Counted from the first letter of the stretch, positions 1 to 8,914 are shown. The stretch is DNA of 64,000 bases from Streptomyces sp. MNU76 (GCF_020982545.1 NZ_JAJKLK010000006.1:1-64000); one strand, 5' to 3'. The notes: a model not told the origin generated them from the letters alone. A program made the numbers and translations.

Positions 1-1
1 G

Positions 2-1369
2 CACCGACATCGACAACTTCTGCACCGGATGGCCTTCCTCACCGAGACCGGCGTGTTCGGGGCCTACCACCGGGTCCACGTGATCCGGTCCGTCCGGCAG
101 ATCCTCAACAGGATCCGCGTCCTGGGCCTGACCGCCCACGGCGAGATACTGGACGGGCTCCCTGCGAGTTTCGCGCTGTCTGTGCAGGACATCCCGGACG
201 AGCCCGAAGACACCGAGGCCGGCAAGGACCTGCCGGACGAGGTGATGCGCGAACTCTGCGACAACCTGGACCGGTTGGAAAAGACCAGCTACCGCGAGAT
301 CCGTGTCGCCACCGAGTTGCTGATCGACACCGGTCGGCGGCCCGACGAGATCGCCAAACTGCCCTGGGACTGCCTGACCACGGACCCCGACGGCTCCCTC
401 ATTTTGCTCTACGACAACCACAAGAACTACCGGCTCGGCCGACGCCTGCCGATCGCCAAGGCGACCGCCGCCATCATCACCGAACAGCAGAAACAGGTCC
501 GTGAGCGGTTCCCCGACACCCCGATCAGCATGCTCAAACTCCTGCCGAGCCCCGTGGCCAACCCCGAAGGGAAGAAGTCCATCGGCACGATCGGGGACCA
601 GCACCGGGCATGGGTCGACGCACTGCCCGACATCATGATCCCGGTCGTCGTCGAGATCGACGGGAAGCACGTCACGCGGCTGCTGCCGTTCGACAAGTCC
701 AAGATCTTTCCCTACGCCTACCGGCACAGCTACGCACAACGGCACGCCGACGCCGGCATCGCGCCCGATGTCCTCAAGGATTTGATGGACCATCGTGAAC
801 TCTCCACCACACAGTCCTATTACCGCGTCAACCAGGAACGACGGCGCGAAGCCGTCGACCGCGTCACCGCCCTGCAGTTCGACCGGCACGGCACCCGTGT
901 GTGGCGCAAGGCCCAGGGCCTGCTCGACTCCGAGCACGTGCGACGGGCCATCGGAGAGGTCGCCACGGCCTACGGCATCTGCCTGGAGCCCCACAACGTC
1001 GCGGCTGGCGGACAGAGCTGCCCGCTCCGCTTCCGCTGTGTCGGCTGCGACCACTTCCGCACCGACGTCTCCTACCTCCCTGACCTGGAGCGATACCTCG
1101 ATGACCTTCTCCGCAGTCGAGAACGGCTGATGTCGGCCTTCGAGGCCGACGACTGGGCCCGCAGTGAAGCGGTGCCCTCCGAGGAGGAGATCCGCCGGGT
1201 CCGCCGTCTGATCAGCCGGGTCAAGGCCGACCTCGACGACCTCTCGCCCGAGGAACGCTCCCAGATCGAGGAAGCCGTCGCGGTGGTACGCCGCAGCCGC
1301 ACCGTCATGCTCGGCATGCCTCGCATCGCCCAGCCCATGCCCGACGTCCGTCCCTGGAGATTGCCATGA
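2..1369 (+). CDS. Tyrosine recombinase of a Tn554-type element, 5' end outside the window
   Basis: This is the C-terminal part of a tyrosine site-specific recombinase that cuts and rejoins DNA for element integration. The frame is open to the window edge, so the ATG at 29 is probably internal. Numbering from that ATG, the first catalytic arginine lies in TGRRPDEIAKL (about residue 103), the second box is PYAYRHSYAQ (R232) with Tyr where His is usual, followed by MDHRELSTTQSYY (H255 and the nucleophile Y264 or Y265). A Cys cluster, CPLRFRCVGC, lies near residue 335 and suggests metal binding. The gene overlaps the next by ATGA. Recombinase followed by a small DUF6262 gene is the TnpB-TnpC order known from Tn554-like elements. 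The family call is secure; the Tn554 assignment is inferred from the pairing. Confidence 0.85.
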   Translation, partial: HRHRQLLHRMAFLTETGVFGAYHRVHVIRSVRQILNRIRVLGLTAHGEILDGLPASFALSVQDIPDEPEDTEAGKDLPDEVMRELCDNLDRLEKTSYREIRVATELLIDTGRRPDEIAKLPWDCLTTDPDGSLILLYDNHKNYRLGRRLPIAKATAAIITEQQKQVRERFPDTPISMLKLLPSPVANPEGKKSIGTIGDQHRAWVDALPDIMIPVVVEIDGKHVTRLLPFDKSKIFPYAYRHSYAQRHADAGIAPDVLKDLMDHRELSTTQSYYRVNQERRREAVDRVTALQFDRHGTRVWRKAQGLLDSEHVRRAIGEVATAYGICLEPHNVAAGGQSCPLRFRCVGCDHFRTDVSYLPDLERYLDDLLRSRERLMSAFEADDWARSEAVPSEEEIRRVRRLISRVKADLDDLSPEERSQIEEAVAVVRRSRTVMLGMPRIAQPMPDVRPWRLP

Positions 1370-1890
1370 GCACCACCATGCGAGACGGCCGTCAGGCCAA
1401 CTCCGAGCGCCGCCGCCAGCGAGTGGCCGCCGCGATCAAGAACGCCAGGAAGAACGGCACCCCGATCAGTGTCTCGGCCATCGCCCGGCAAGCCGGAGTC
1501 GACCGCACATTCCTCTACCGCCATCGCGACCTGCTCGCCCTGGTCCACGCCGCCGAACTCGAACCGGCAGCCCAGGACCAGGCCGCAGCATCGCCGGTGA
1601 GCCGAGCCTCGCTCCAGGCTGATCTCGCCAACGCCCAAGCTCGGAATGCCCGCCTGGCCGCGCGAAACCAACTGCTGGAGAAGCGGCTGTCGCAGGGGAT
1701 GGGGGCTCAAGCCTGGCAGGAGTCGGGGTTGGGCGCCCCGGCCGACATCGACGAACTCCAGCGGAGGATAACCAGGTTGGAGCAACAGAACGTCGAGCTG
1801 GCAGCCGCGTTGGAGGAAGCCCGGGCCGACCTCGACGCCGCGCGAGCGGCCAACCGAGACCTGACCAGAGCCTTGAACCAACGCGGCTGA
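1366..1890 (+). CDS. DUF6262 / TnpC-like accessory protein of the recombinase element
   Basis: A 174-residue protein translationally coupled to the recombinase upstream (ATGA overlap at 1366-1369). Residues about 10-55 are basic and contain a helix-turn-helix-like stretch (ISVSAIARQAGVDRTFLYRH) resembling a TetR or DUF6262 DNA-binding start. From about residue 80 to the end it is a predicted coiled coil, with heptad-like Leu/Ala and charged residues (LEQQNVELAAALEEARADL). In Tn554-type elements the third gene, tnpC, influences orientation and frequency of transposition, and this protein matches that type in size, position and coiled-coil build. It does not look catalytic. The stop lies only 12 bases before the left end of the IS3 copy, so anything downstream in the element has been separated by that insertion. 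Confidence 0.7.
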   Translation: MSTTMRDGRQANSERRRQRVAAAIKNARKNGTPISVSAIARQAGVDRTFLYRHRDLLALVHAAELEPAAQDQAAASPVSRASLQADLANAQARNARLAARNQLLEKRLSQGMGAQAWQESGLGAPADIDELQRRITRLEQQNVELAAALEEARADLDAARAANRDLTRALNQRG

Positions 1891-1902
1891 ATCACACAGG
1901 GG

Positions 1903-1928
1903 TGAAGCTTCCCCTTGATCGTGGACAC
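1903..1928 (+). repeat. IS3 left terminal inverted repeat
   Basis: Matches the reverse complement of 3162-3187 at 22 of 26 positions. It begins TGAAGCTTCCCC and ends GGACAC. Confidence 0.85.
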
Positions 1929-1970
1929 CTGGAGACTGGGATCTTGAGGTTCCAGAGGAAGTAGCACCAG

Positions 1971-2270
1971 GTGGGAAGTAAGTACACGAAGCGGTACACC
2001 GAGGAGTTCAAGCGGGACGCGATCGCGCTCGTCGACTCCTCGGGCAAGACGGTCACTGCCGTGGCCCGGGAACTCGGCATCAGCTCGGAGTCCCTGCGCG
2101 GTTGGTACCGCAAGGCCAAGGCTGACCGTGGCGAGGGCCAGGGCGGCGAGCTGACCAGCGCCGAGCGTGAGGAACTGCGGCGGCTGCGGCGGGAGAACCG
2201 CGAACAGCAGCAGACGATCGAGATCCTGAAAAAAGCGACCGCCTTCTTCGTGAAGGAGAACGACCGGTGA
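1971..2270 (+). CDS. IS3 transposase OrfA
   Basis: A 99-residue helix-turn-helix protein that recognises the IS ends. Residues about 5-45 form the IS3/HTH_8-type domain (YTEEFKRDAIALV...SSESLRGWYRKAKA), followed by a Leu-zipper-like segment (REELRRLRRENREQQQTIEILKK) used for dimerisation. It starts at GTG 1971. Its 3' end overlaps orfB by GTGA. The AAAAAAG run at 2229-2235 lies in the conserved ILKKATAFF region, and the -1 frame is open from there into orfB, so an OrfAB fusion by ribosomal frameshifting is possible. Confidence 0.9.
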   Translation: MGSKYTKRYTEEFKRDAIALVDSSGKTVTAVARELGISSESLRGWYRKAKADRGEGQGGELTSAEREELRRLRRENREQQQTIEILKKATAFFVKENDR

Positions 2271-3154
2271 GCGAGCTCTACCGGTTCCTCCACACGGAGA
2301 AGGCAAACTACCCGATCACGTTGCTGTGCCGGGTACTGAAGGTCGCTCGCTCCTCCTACTACGCGTGGCGCGAGGGCGAGGCGGCCCGCCAAGCCCGACT
2401 GGCCGCCGACGACACGCTCGCCCACGAGATCACCGTGCTGCACATCGCCTCCCGTCGCACCTACGGCGTCCCGCGCATCCATGCCGAGCTGCGGCGTCTG
2501 GGGCGGTGGGTGAACCGCAAGCGCATCGCCCGCGTCATGCGCGAGCGCGACATCCGCGGCGTCACCCGCCGCAAGCAGCACTCGCTGACCCGGCCCGATG
2601 CGAAGGCGAAGCCGGCCCCGGACCTGATCGGCCGTGACTTCCACGCCGAACGTCCCGGGATCAAGCTGGTCGGCGACATCACCTACCTGCCCACCGCCGA
2701 GGGCTGGCTCTACCTCGCTTGCTGGCTCGACCTGGCCACCCGCGAGGTCGTCGGCTACGCCATGGCCGACCACCACCGCGCCGAGCTCGTCGTCGACGCT
2801 CTCGACATGGCCCACGGCCGGGGCGGTCTGGAGCCCGGCTGCGTGATCCACAGTGACCGCGGCAGCGAGTACACCTCCGCCCAATTCCGGGCCCGAATAC
2901 GAGAGTTGGGGATGCGGCAGAGCTGCGGACGCACCGGATCATGCTTCGACAACGCCGCAGCCGAGAGTTTCTGGGCCCTGCTCAAGGAGGAGATCGGCGC
3001 CCGGACCTGGCCCGACCGGGCCACCGCCCGCGCCGAGGTCTTCACCTTCATCGAGACCTTCTACAACCGCCGCCGCCTGCGCAAGCACAAGATCTTCGGC
3101 TACCTCACCCCGGCCGAGACCAGACAGCGGCATCAACACGCCCTCGCGGCATAA
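2267..3154 (+). CDS. IS3 transposase OrfB, DDE catalytic subunit
   Basis: A 295-residue IS3-type transposase. It has an N-terminal HTH_21 region (LCRVLKVARSSYYAW, YGVPRIHAELR) and a C-terminal rve integrase core. The catalytic triad is visible as D in VGDITYL, D in IHSDRGSEYT and E in AAAESFWALLKEE, with the expected spacing. The length is normal and no internal stop is seen. It starts at GTG 2267, in the -1 frame relative to orfA and overlapping it, so it is either translated by coupling or made as an OrfAB fusion, which is the active enzyme in this family. Confidence 0.92.
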   Translation: MSELYRFLHTEKANYPITLLCRVLKVARSSYYAWREGEAARQARLAADDTLAHEITVLHIASRRTYGVPRIHAELRRLGRWVNRKRIARVMRERDIRGVTRRKQHSLTRPDAKAKPAPDLIGRDFHAERPGIKLVGDITYLPTAEGWLYLACWLDLATREVVGYAMADHHRAELVVDALDMAHGRGGLEPGCVIHSDRGSEYTSAQFRARIRELGMRQSCGRTGSCFDNAAAESFWALLKEEIGARTWPDRATARAEVFTFIETFYNRRRLRKHKIFGYLTPAETRQRHQHALAA

Positions 3155-3161
3155 CGATCAC

Positions 3162-3187
3162 GTGTCCGAGATCACGGGGAAACTTCA
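3162..3187 (-). repeat. IS3 right terminal inverted repeat
   Basis: Read on the minus strand it begins TGAAGTTTCCCC and ends GGACAC, matching 1903-1928 at 22 of 26 positions. Confidence 0.85.
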
Positions 3188-3316
3188 GGGGCGTCGGCAT
3201 CCTGGTCGATGAGAGTGGCGTTGGAAGCCAGGGCACAGGCAGTGCCGGCGAAGTACTGCTCGTCGGCACCTGCTGCGACGTCACGAGGCCGAAGGCGCAG
3301 GTCGCGGTCGACGCGG

Positions 3317-4204
3317 TTACGAACCCTCGGTGAACGCGGTGGCGTGGTCGGCGGCCCACTGGCGAAATGTTCGCGGCGCCGTCCCGAGGATGTCGGCCAC
3401 CGCAGTGGTGATGAACGCGGGCTGTCCGACCGCCGCGCTCCACGCGGCGAGCAGCATGTCGACGACCGAGCTGGGCACCGTACCCTGCGACAGGCTTCGG
3501 AACTCGTCCGGCGTCATCTCCTCGAATGCGATCCGGCGCCCCAGGGCGTCACCGATGACGTCCACCTGCGCGGCTTGGGTCAGTGATTCGGGGCCCGTAA
3601 GGACGTAGTCGCCTCCGACATATCCGTCCTGATAGAGCGTCCGCGCCGCGACGGCTGCGACGTCACGGTCGTCGACCGGTGCCGACTCGGCAGCGCCGTA
3701 AGGCCACCGGACGACCTCACCGGCCCGGATCGCGGGCACCCACCAGGCCAGCGAGTTCGACGCGAACATCCCCGGCCGGATGATCGTCGACTCGAGTCCG
3801 GTGGCCGCGATGAGCCGCTCGATGTCGGCGTGCAGCACCGCCATGGGATTGGGCTGCTGGAAGAAGGGGTGCGGCGTCCGGTGCGGGGAGGAGAGGAAGA
3901 CGATCCGCCGCACATGGGCTGCCAGCCGCTCGACGACTGCCGCGGCGGTCTCGGGCGGGGCGGTCCAGACGAGGAAGACCGCACCGGCGCCATTCAATGC
4001 CGGGTCGAGCGACTCGGGCACGGTGAGGTCGCCGGTGAAGACGTCGACCTTCGCCGGCATCGTCGCCGCCGCCTCCGAGCGATGGGTGAGGGCGCGGACC
4101 GGCACGCCCGCGTCGAGGAGCTGGTCGATGACGACGCGGCCGACCCGACCCGTCGCCCCGGTTACGAGCACGGGAGAAATGTCTGTCTGATTCACGCCGC
4201 CCAT
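3317..4204 (-). CDS. NmrA-like NAD(P)-binding oxidoreductase
   Basis: A 295-residue atypical short-chain dehydrogenase. The N-terminal Rossmann glycine motif VTGATGRVGRVV (about residues 14-25) binds NAD(P), and the rest follows the NmrA / NAD-dependent epimerase pattern (STIIRPGMFASNSLAWW, PVDDRDVAAVAARTL). The usual YxxxK catalytic pair is not obvious, which suits NmrA-like proteins that act as redox sensors or quinone/azo reductases. It is transcribed divergently from a TetR regulator with 54 bp between the starts, so it is the probable target of that regulator. No good ribosome binding site precedes the ATG at 4204. A GTG at 4195 is an alternative. Confidence 0.82.
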   Translation of the reverse strand: MGGVNQTDISPVLVTGATGRVGRVVIDQLLDAGVPVRALTHRSEAAATMPAKVDVFTGDLTVPESLDPALNGAGAVFLVWTAPPETAAAVVERLAAHVRRIVFLSSPHRTPHPFFQQPNPMAVLHADIERLIAATGLESTIIRPGMFASNSLAWWVPAIRAGEVVRWPYGAAESAPVDDRDVAAVAARTLYQDGYVGGDYVLTGPESLTQAAQVDVIGDALGRRIAFEEMTPDEFRSLSQGTVPSSVVDMLLAAWSAAVGQPAFITTAVADILGTAPRTFRQWAADHATAFTEGS

Positions 4205-4210
4205 AAAAAC

Positions 4211-4249
4211 GTTACTCGGTTAAAAAAGCAACTCGGTAACGAATGTTAC
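4211..4249. promoter_or_regulatory. Candidate TetR operator in the divergent promoter
   Basis: Between the reductase and tetR starts lies a palindrome GTAAC-GAAT-GTTAC (4236-4249). A further half-site GTTACTCGGT at 4211-4220 shares the ACTCGGT word with 4231-4237 and pairs with GTAAC at 4236. Repeated inverted GTTAC/GTAAC words in a divergent TetR intergenic region are what an autoregulatory operator looks like. Binding is inferred. Confidence 0.55.
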
Positions 4250-4258
4250 GGTAGTTAG

Positions 4259-4855
4259 ATGAGCGAGCCGACGGGACTGCGGGCCCGCAAGAAGGAGCGG
4301 ACGCGCGACGCCATCGGCGACGCGGCCGTCTCACTGTTCCTGGAGCACGGCTTCGACCGCGTCTCCGTCAACGACATCGCCGCGGCGGCCGAGATCTCCA
4401 AGCCAACCCTCTTCCGGTACTTCCCCACCAAGGAAGACCTGGTGCTGCACCGTTTTGCGGACCACCAAGGAGAGGCGGCACGCGTCGTACGTGACCGCAG
4501 GTCCGGCATCAAGCCGGTGACGGCGCTGCACCAGCACTTCCGGGCCGGCCTCGATCGGTACGACCCCGTCACCGGCCTCAACGATCATCCCGAGCTGGTG
4601 GCGTTCCATCGGCTGGTGTTCACCACACCGAGCCTGGCGGGACAGCTCACTCAGTACCAGCTCGAGGACGAGGAAGCACTGGCGGACGCCCTCGGCGAAG
4701 GCATCCAGGCACGCCTGCGAGCCGCCCAGGTACTCGCGGTCCAACGGGTGCTCGCCCGGACCAACTGGCAGAAGATCGCCGACGGTCGAACCGCCCACGA
4801 CGTCCACCCCGAGGCCGTAGCCGACGCCGACCAGGCATTCAACCAGCTGCGGTGA
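4259..4855 (+). CDS. TetR-family transcriptional regulator
   Basis: A 198-residue TetR-type repressor. The N-terminal DNA-binding domain is clear (TRDAIGDAAVSLFLEHGFDRVSVNDIAAAAEISKPTLFRYFPTK split across residues 14-58), with the recognition helix ending in LFRYFPTKEDL. The C-terminal ligand-binding region resembles the mycofactocin/acyl-CoA-type TetR group, but the ligand cannot be read. The ATG at 4259 follows the candidate operator closely and has little Shine-Dalgarno sequence, so the message may be leaderless or have a very short leader. Divergence from the NmrA-like reductase suggests control of that gene and of itself. Confidence 0.88.
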   Translation: MSEPTGLRARKKERTRDAIGDAAVSLFLEHGFDRVSVNDIAAAAEISKPTLFRYFPTKEDLVLHRFADHQGEAARVVRDRRSGIKPVTALHQHFRAGLDRYDPVTGLNDHPELVAFHRLVFTTPSLAGQLTQYQLEDEEALADALGEGIQARLRAAQVLAVQRVLARTNWQKIADGRTAHDVHPEAVADADQAFNQLR

Positions 4856-5721
4856 CAGCGACGCTCCCGGTAAGAAGGCTCCGCGGCGCGGCGCACGCAT
4901 TGCCGCGGGCCCGGTCAGGCCGCTTCCGTGGATGCTGGCGGCCACAGCCTCGTCGGAGACAGGCCGCCAGCATGGTGCCGATCCGGTAGTCAGAGAAGGT
5001 GACGGGGGCGCGGCCAGATAGCTCGCCGTCCGGTGGTCGCCGGTGGGGAATCTGAACTGGCCACTGACAACTGTTGCTGGTTGGCCCCCCGCGCCGCCTG
5101 CCTCCGAAACCCGCGCAGCGGACTCCGAACACTGACACCGAACCTCTGCTGCCGACTCGGCAATCCCGCTTGGCGACCCGGCAGTGGCGCAACAGGTGTT
5201 GCACACGATACTGTCGCTCACACCTGCGCTGAGCTGCACAAAGTAGTCTCCATTCGCCTCGCGCCACACGGTTACCCCCAGAGAAGGCGGCTTCCGGCAC
5301 TCGCAACCTCATGCCCCACAACAGCCGGCGCGGCGGGTTCGCGCGTCGCCGACCCATGCGATCACGCGCACTGGCCGGCGCGCCAAGCACCATGGCCGCG
5401 CCAGGATTGGCCTTGTGCCTCCCGGCCTACCAGGCATAACCGCCTCCAGTCGCACACTCGGCCAGCCCGTCGAGACGCACGCAGACACTCCTGGCCATCG
5501 CGGCTTCCCCTCGCCACACGGCATCCTCACCCAATCGCTCGGCTTCTCCGGCCGCGGTCGGCGCCCACCCTGATCCGCCTACAGGGCCACCCGACTGCTG
5601 CCGCGAGGAAGGGCAACGTCGTTCGTCACGACAGGCTTGCTCGACGAGCGCCCGGCGGCACTTCAGGTCCGCGGACTACGGGACGGTTTCTCCAGGAAGC
5701 AGCGCGTCTCCGGGGCGCCCG
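4856..5721. other. 866-bp region without a convincing gene
   Basis: This lies between the convergent tetR and GbsR-type genes. Open frames exist on both strands, but their translations are rich in Arg, Ser, His, Pro and Cys and match no family I recognise. Base composition is slightly less GC-biased than the neighbours, with stretches such as AACTGTTGCTGG. It reads like decayed DNA or an old insertion scar. No terminator-grade hairpin was seen. Confidence 0.5.
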
Positions 5722-6231
5722 TCAGTCCCGGCCGAAGAGTTCGTCGCGGTGGGTGCGCCAGCGGTTCATCATCGCCTCGACCTCGGTCTCGAGGAACTCG
5801 AAGAAGGCGAGGGTCTCGGAGAGCCGGCGGCCCGCCGGGCTGTCGGCGCCCAGGCTGGCGACGCCCTCGCGCAGCGCCTCCTCCCACCGCTTGATGATGG
5901 CCTCGCGGTTGGTGAGGGCCTCGTACCACTGTTCGCTGTGGACGCGGTAGCGCTCACGGCGCGAACCGGGCTCGCGTTCGCGCGAGACCAGGTGCACCTG
6001 GGCGAGATAGCGCACCGCGCCCGAGACGGCGGCGGGGCTGATCCGCAACTGCTCACCCAGCTCGACCGAGGTCAGCGCGCCGGTGTCGGAGGCCAGGAGC
6101 GCGGCGAAGACGCGGGCCGGCATACGCGCCATCCCGGCCTCGACGAGCTGCGCCGCGAAGTGTTCGACGAAACGGGAGACCGACTCCGGGTCCCGCTCCG
6201 GAACATCCGCCTCGACCTTCGGCTCCACCAT
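5722..6231 (-). CDS. GbsR/MarR-type winged-helix regulator of the adjacent ABC exporter
   Basis: A 169-residue regulator starting at MVEPKVEADVPERD, where GGGGAG lies about 10 nt upstream. A GTG at 6258 is an alternative start. The winged helix spans about residues 25-100 (MARMPARVFAALL, ALTSVELGEQLRISPAAVSGAVRYLAQVHLVSRERE, GSRRERYRV), a GbsR/MarR layout. The C-terminal part is a helical dimer arm (WEEALREGVASL, TLAFFEFLETEVEAMMNRW). It is divergent from the ABC exporter genes at 6367-8914, an arrangement in which the regulator usually represses the transporter until a toxic ligand binds. The ligand is unknown. Confidence 0.82.
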   Translation of the reverse strand: MVEPKVEADVPERDPESVSRFVEHFAAQLVEAGMARMPARVFAALLASDTGALTSVELGEQLRISPAAVSGAVRYLAQVHLVSREREPGSRRERYRVHSEQWYEALTNREAIIKRWEEALREGVASLGADSPAGRRLSETLAFFEFLETEVEAMMNRWRTHRDELFGRD

Positions 6232-6329
6232 CCCTCGCCATCTCCCCTGGTCAGACACCGCACTCCGTACTCAGGCGCGCTCTTGCGACACGCCCAGCCA
6301 GCCTACCGGCGGTTTATACGTTTCCTTAA

Positions 6330-6347
6330 CTTCACAAATTTCTGAAG
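6330..6347. promoter_or_regulatory. Candidate operator upstream of the ABC exporter
   Basis: Inverted repeat CTTCA-N8-TGAAG lies in the AT-rich stretch just before the ABC ATPase start, and another TGAAG follows at 6361. Its position between the divergent regulator and exporter genes fits a MarR/GbsR operator. This is inferred from symmetry and place only. Confidence 0.45.
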
Positions 6348-6366
6348 CAAGCGTACGTTCTGAAGC

Positions 6367-7275
6367 ATGACGAAGGCCAACCCCGCCCTAGAGGTGTCCG
6401 GACTCCACAAGTCCTTCGGACGCACCCACGCCCTGGCCGGCCTCGACCTGACCGTCGCGACCGGCGAGGTCCACGGCTTCCTCGGCCCCAACGGCTCCGG
6501 GAAGTCCACCACCATCCGCGTCCTGCTCGGCCTGCTGCGCGCCGACGCGGGCGCCGCACGGGTGCTGGGCCGCGACCCGTGGTCGGACGCGGTGGAGGTG
6601 CACCGCCGGATCGCGTACGTGCCGGGTGACGTGACCCTCTGGCGCAACCTCTCCGGCGGCGAGGTCATCGACCTCTACGGGCGGCTCCGGGGCGGACTGG
6701 ACGCCCGGCGCCGGGCCGATCTCGTCGAACGGTTCGAACTCGACCCCACGAAGAAGGGCCGTACGTACTCCAAGGGCAACCGCCAGAAGGTCGCCCTCGT
6801 CGCCGCCTTCGCCTCCGACGTCGACCTCCTCATCCTGGACGAGCCGACCTCGGGTCTGGACCCGCTGATGGAGGAGGTCTTCCAGCGCTGCGTACGCGAG
6901 GAGCGCGACCGGGGCCGTACGGTCCTGCTGTCGTCCCACATCCTCAGCGAGGTCGAGGAGTTGTGCGACCGGGTGAGCATCATCCGCAAGGGCGTCACCG
7001 TCGAGAGCGGTTCCCTCGCCGACCTGCGCCATCTGACCCGGACCACCGTCACCGCCGAACTGGCGGCCCCTCCCAACGGCCTGGCCCACCTCCCCGGCGT
7101 CCACGACCTCGACGTCCAGGGCCACCGCGTCCGCCTCCAGGTCGACACCGCCGAACTCAACGCCGTCCTGCGCTCCCTGACCGAGTCCGGCGTACGGTCC
7201 CTGACCTCGACGCCGCCGACGCTGGAGGAACTGTTCCTGCGGCACTACCAGGCGGAAGAGGTGGCCGCGCGATGA
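6367..7275 (+). CDS. ABC exporter ATP-binding subunit
   Basis: A 302-residue nucleotide-binding domain of the DrrA/CcmA drug-exporter type, which powers efflux by the permease encoded next. Walker A is [10 protein letters not shown] (residues about 40-49), the signature loop is the variant [10 protein letters not shown] (about 138) and Walker B is [13 protein letters not shown] (about 157). The switch His is in [12 protein letters not shown]. The C-terminal 80 residues form the extra domain seen in antibiotic exporters. It overlaps the permease start by ATGA at 7272. The start is close to the candidate operator. Confidence 0.93.
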   Translation: MTKANPALEVSGLHKSFGRTHALAGLDLTVATGEVHGFLGPNGSGKSTTIRVLLGLLRADAGAARVLGRDPWSDAVEVHRRIAYVPGDVTLWRNLSGGEVIDLYGRLRGGLDARRRADLVERFELDPTKKGRTYSKGNRQKVALVAAFASDVDLLILDEPTSGLDPLMEEVFQRCVREERDRGRTVLLSSHILSEVEELCDRVSIIRKGVTVESGSLADLRHLTRTTVTAELAAPPNGLAHLPGVHDLDVQGHRVRLQVDTAELNAVLRSLTESGVRSLTSTPPTLEELFLRHYQAEEVAAR

Positions 7276-8914
7276 CCACGACCGCCGACAGTTCGGGCGG
7301 CACCGACACCGGTCTCGCGGGGACACTCGCCGTACGATCCGGCGGGAGCCGTCAACTGGCCGGTACGGGGACCCTGTTGCGGTTCGCCCTGCGCCGTGAC
7401 CGCGTGATGGTGCCGGCCTGGGTCGCGGTGACCGGGCTGATGGTCCTCTCCATGCCGAACAGCCTCGACGCCCTGTACGGCACCGCCGCCGAACGCGCCG
7501 ACCTCATGCGGCAGTTGACCACCAACTCCTCACTGCGCGCCCTGGTCGGCCCGGTCTTCGACGACTCCCTGGGCGCCCTGACCGCCTGGCGCGTCGGGGG
7601 CTTCGCCGGCCTCCTCGCCGCCGTCATGAGCCTCCTCGTCGTCATCCGCCACACCCGCGACGAGGAGGAGAGCGGCCGCCAGGAGCTGATCGCCTCGGGC
7701 ACGGTCGGCCGCCGGGCCTCGCTGACCGCCGCGCTGCTCACGGCCGCCGTCGCCAACGGCGGGCTCGCGCTGCTGGTCACGCTGGGGCTGGCGGGGCACG
7801 GCGCGGCCGGCGCGCTGGCCTTCGGGCTGGGGATCGCGGGCGTCGGGATGGTGTTCGCGACGATGGCGGCGGTCGTGGCGCAGCTGACGGAGAGCGCACG
7901 GCTGGCGCGGGGGCTGACGGCCGGTGTGCTGGGCGCGGCGTTCGTGCTGCGGGCGGCGGGCGACGCTTCGGAGAACGAAGGTTCGTCTTTCTTGACGTGG
8001 GTGTCGCCGCTGGGGTGGCTCGAAAACGAGCGTTCGTTCGCGGACGAGCGGTGGTGGGTGCTGCTGCTGTTCGTCGCGGCGGCGGTGGCCCAGGGCGTGG
8101 TGGCGTACGAGCTCGCCGGGCGCCGCGACGTCGGCATGAGCTTCCTGCCGACCCGGCCGGGACCGGCGACCGGCCGACTGCGAACGGCCGGCGCGCTGGC
8201 CTGGCGGCTCCAGCGCGGCAGCGTCCTCGGCTGGAGCATCGGGTTCTTCCTCGCCGGGCTCGTCTACGGCGGCCTGACCGAGGGCACGGCCGACTTCGTC
8301 GGCGACAACAAGAGCGCCCGCGAGATCTTCGAACGCATGGGCGGACAGTCCGGACTGACCAACGCCTTCCTGGCGTCGATGATCGGCATGCTCGGGCTGG
8401 TCGCGGCGCTGTACATCGTCGGCGCGGTGCTCCGGCTGCACGGCGAGGAGACCTCCGGGCGCGCCGAGCCGCTCCTCGCGAACCGGCTGAGCCGGCTGCG
8501 CTGGGCCGCCGGGCATCTGGTGATCGCCTTCGGCGGAACCGTCTGGATCATGCTCCTCGCCGGTCTCGGCTTCACCCTCGGCTACGGCAAGGAGGCCGGT
8601 CCGATCCTGGGCGCGTGTCTCGTCCAGGTCGCCGGGGTCTGGGTGATCGGCGGTGCCGCCGTACTGCTCCACGGGCTCACCCCCCGGGCGGCGACCGCGG
8701 CCTGGGGCCTCGCCGGCGCCGTCCTCCTCATCGGCTGGATCGGCCCCGCCCTCAATGCCCCCGGCTGGGTCCTCGACCTCTCCCCTTCGGCCACCTCCCG
8801 AAACTGCCGGGCGGCACGATGGACTGGACGCCGGTACTGACCCTGACCGGAATCGCGGTGGTCCTGGTGGCCGGGGGCCTGGCGGGGCTGCGGCGACGGG
8901 ATGTGGGCGGCTGA
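7272..8914 (+). CDS. ABC exporter permease with a C-terminal frameshift
   Basis: A polytopic ABC-2 type permease of about 546 residues when the two frames are joined. Roughly a dozen hydrophobic segments are visible, with the two-half layout of DrrB-like exporter proteins such as tetronasin-type permeases. The frame starting at ATG 7272 reads well to [12 protein letters not shown], then changes to [12 protein letters not shown] and stops at 8840. The +1-shifted frame continues sensibly as [19 protein letters not shown] and adds the last membrane helix, ending at 8914. Adding one C to the CCCC run at 8782-8785 restores the full protein. As written, the last transmembrane helix is lost. It is coupled to the ATPase upstream. 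Confidence 0.8.

Larger units (their letters stand above)
1903..3187 (+). mobile_element. Complete IS3-family insertion sequence
   Basis: A 1285-bp element bounded by 26-bp imperfect inverted repeats with the TGA...TCA ends typical of IS3. It carries overlapping orfA and orfB in the usual 0/-1 frame arrangement and is flanked by GGGG on both sides (1899-1902 and 3188-3191), which fits the 3-4 bp target duplication of the family. Both genes are intact and all three DDE residues are present, so the copy may be active. It sits 12 bp downstream of the DUF6262 stop codon. Confidence 0.9.

Noticed and set aside
3188..3316. A minus-strand frame (EQYFAGTACALASNATLIDQ) between the IS3 end and the NmrA-like gene
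   Set aside because: Protein-like but only 43 codons, without a start and with no family match; might be a gene tail cut by the IS, but support is too thin.
5040..5070. GAATCTGAACTGGCCACTG, resembling ends of IS21-like elements
   Set aside because: A single short word with no partner end or transposase gene; resemblance from memory only.
5033..5950. A 305-codon plus-strand frame in the gap after tetR
   Set aside because: Composition is Arg/Pro/His/Cys-rich, it overlaps the GbsR-type gene and matches no family.
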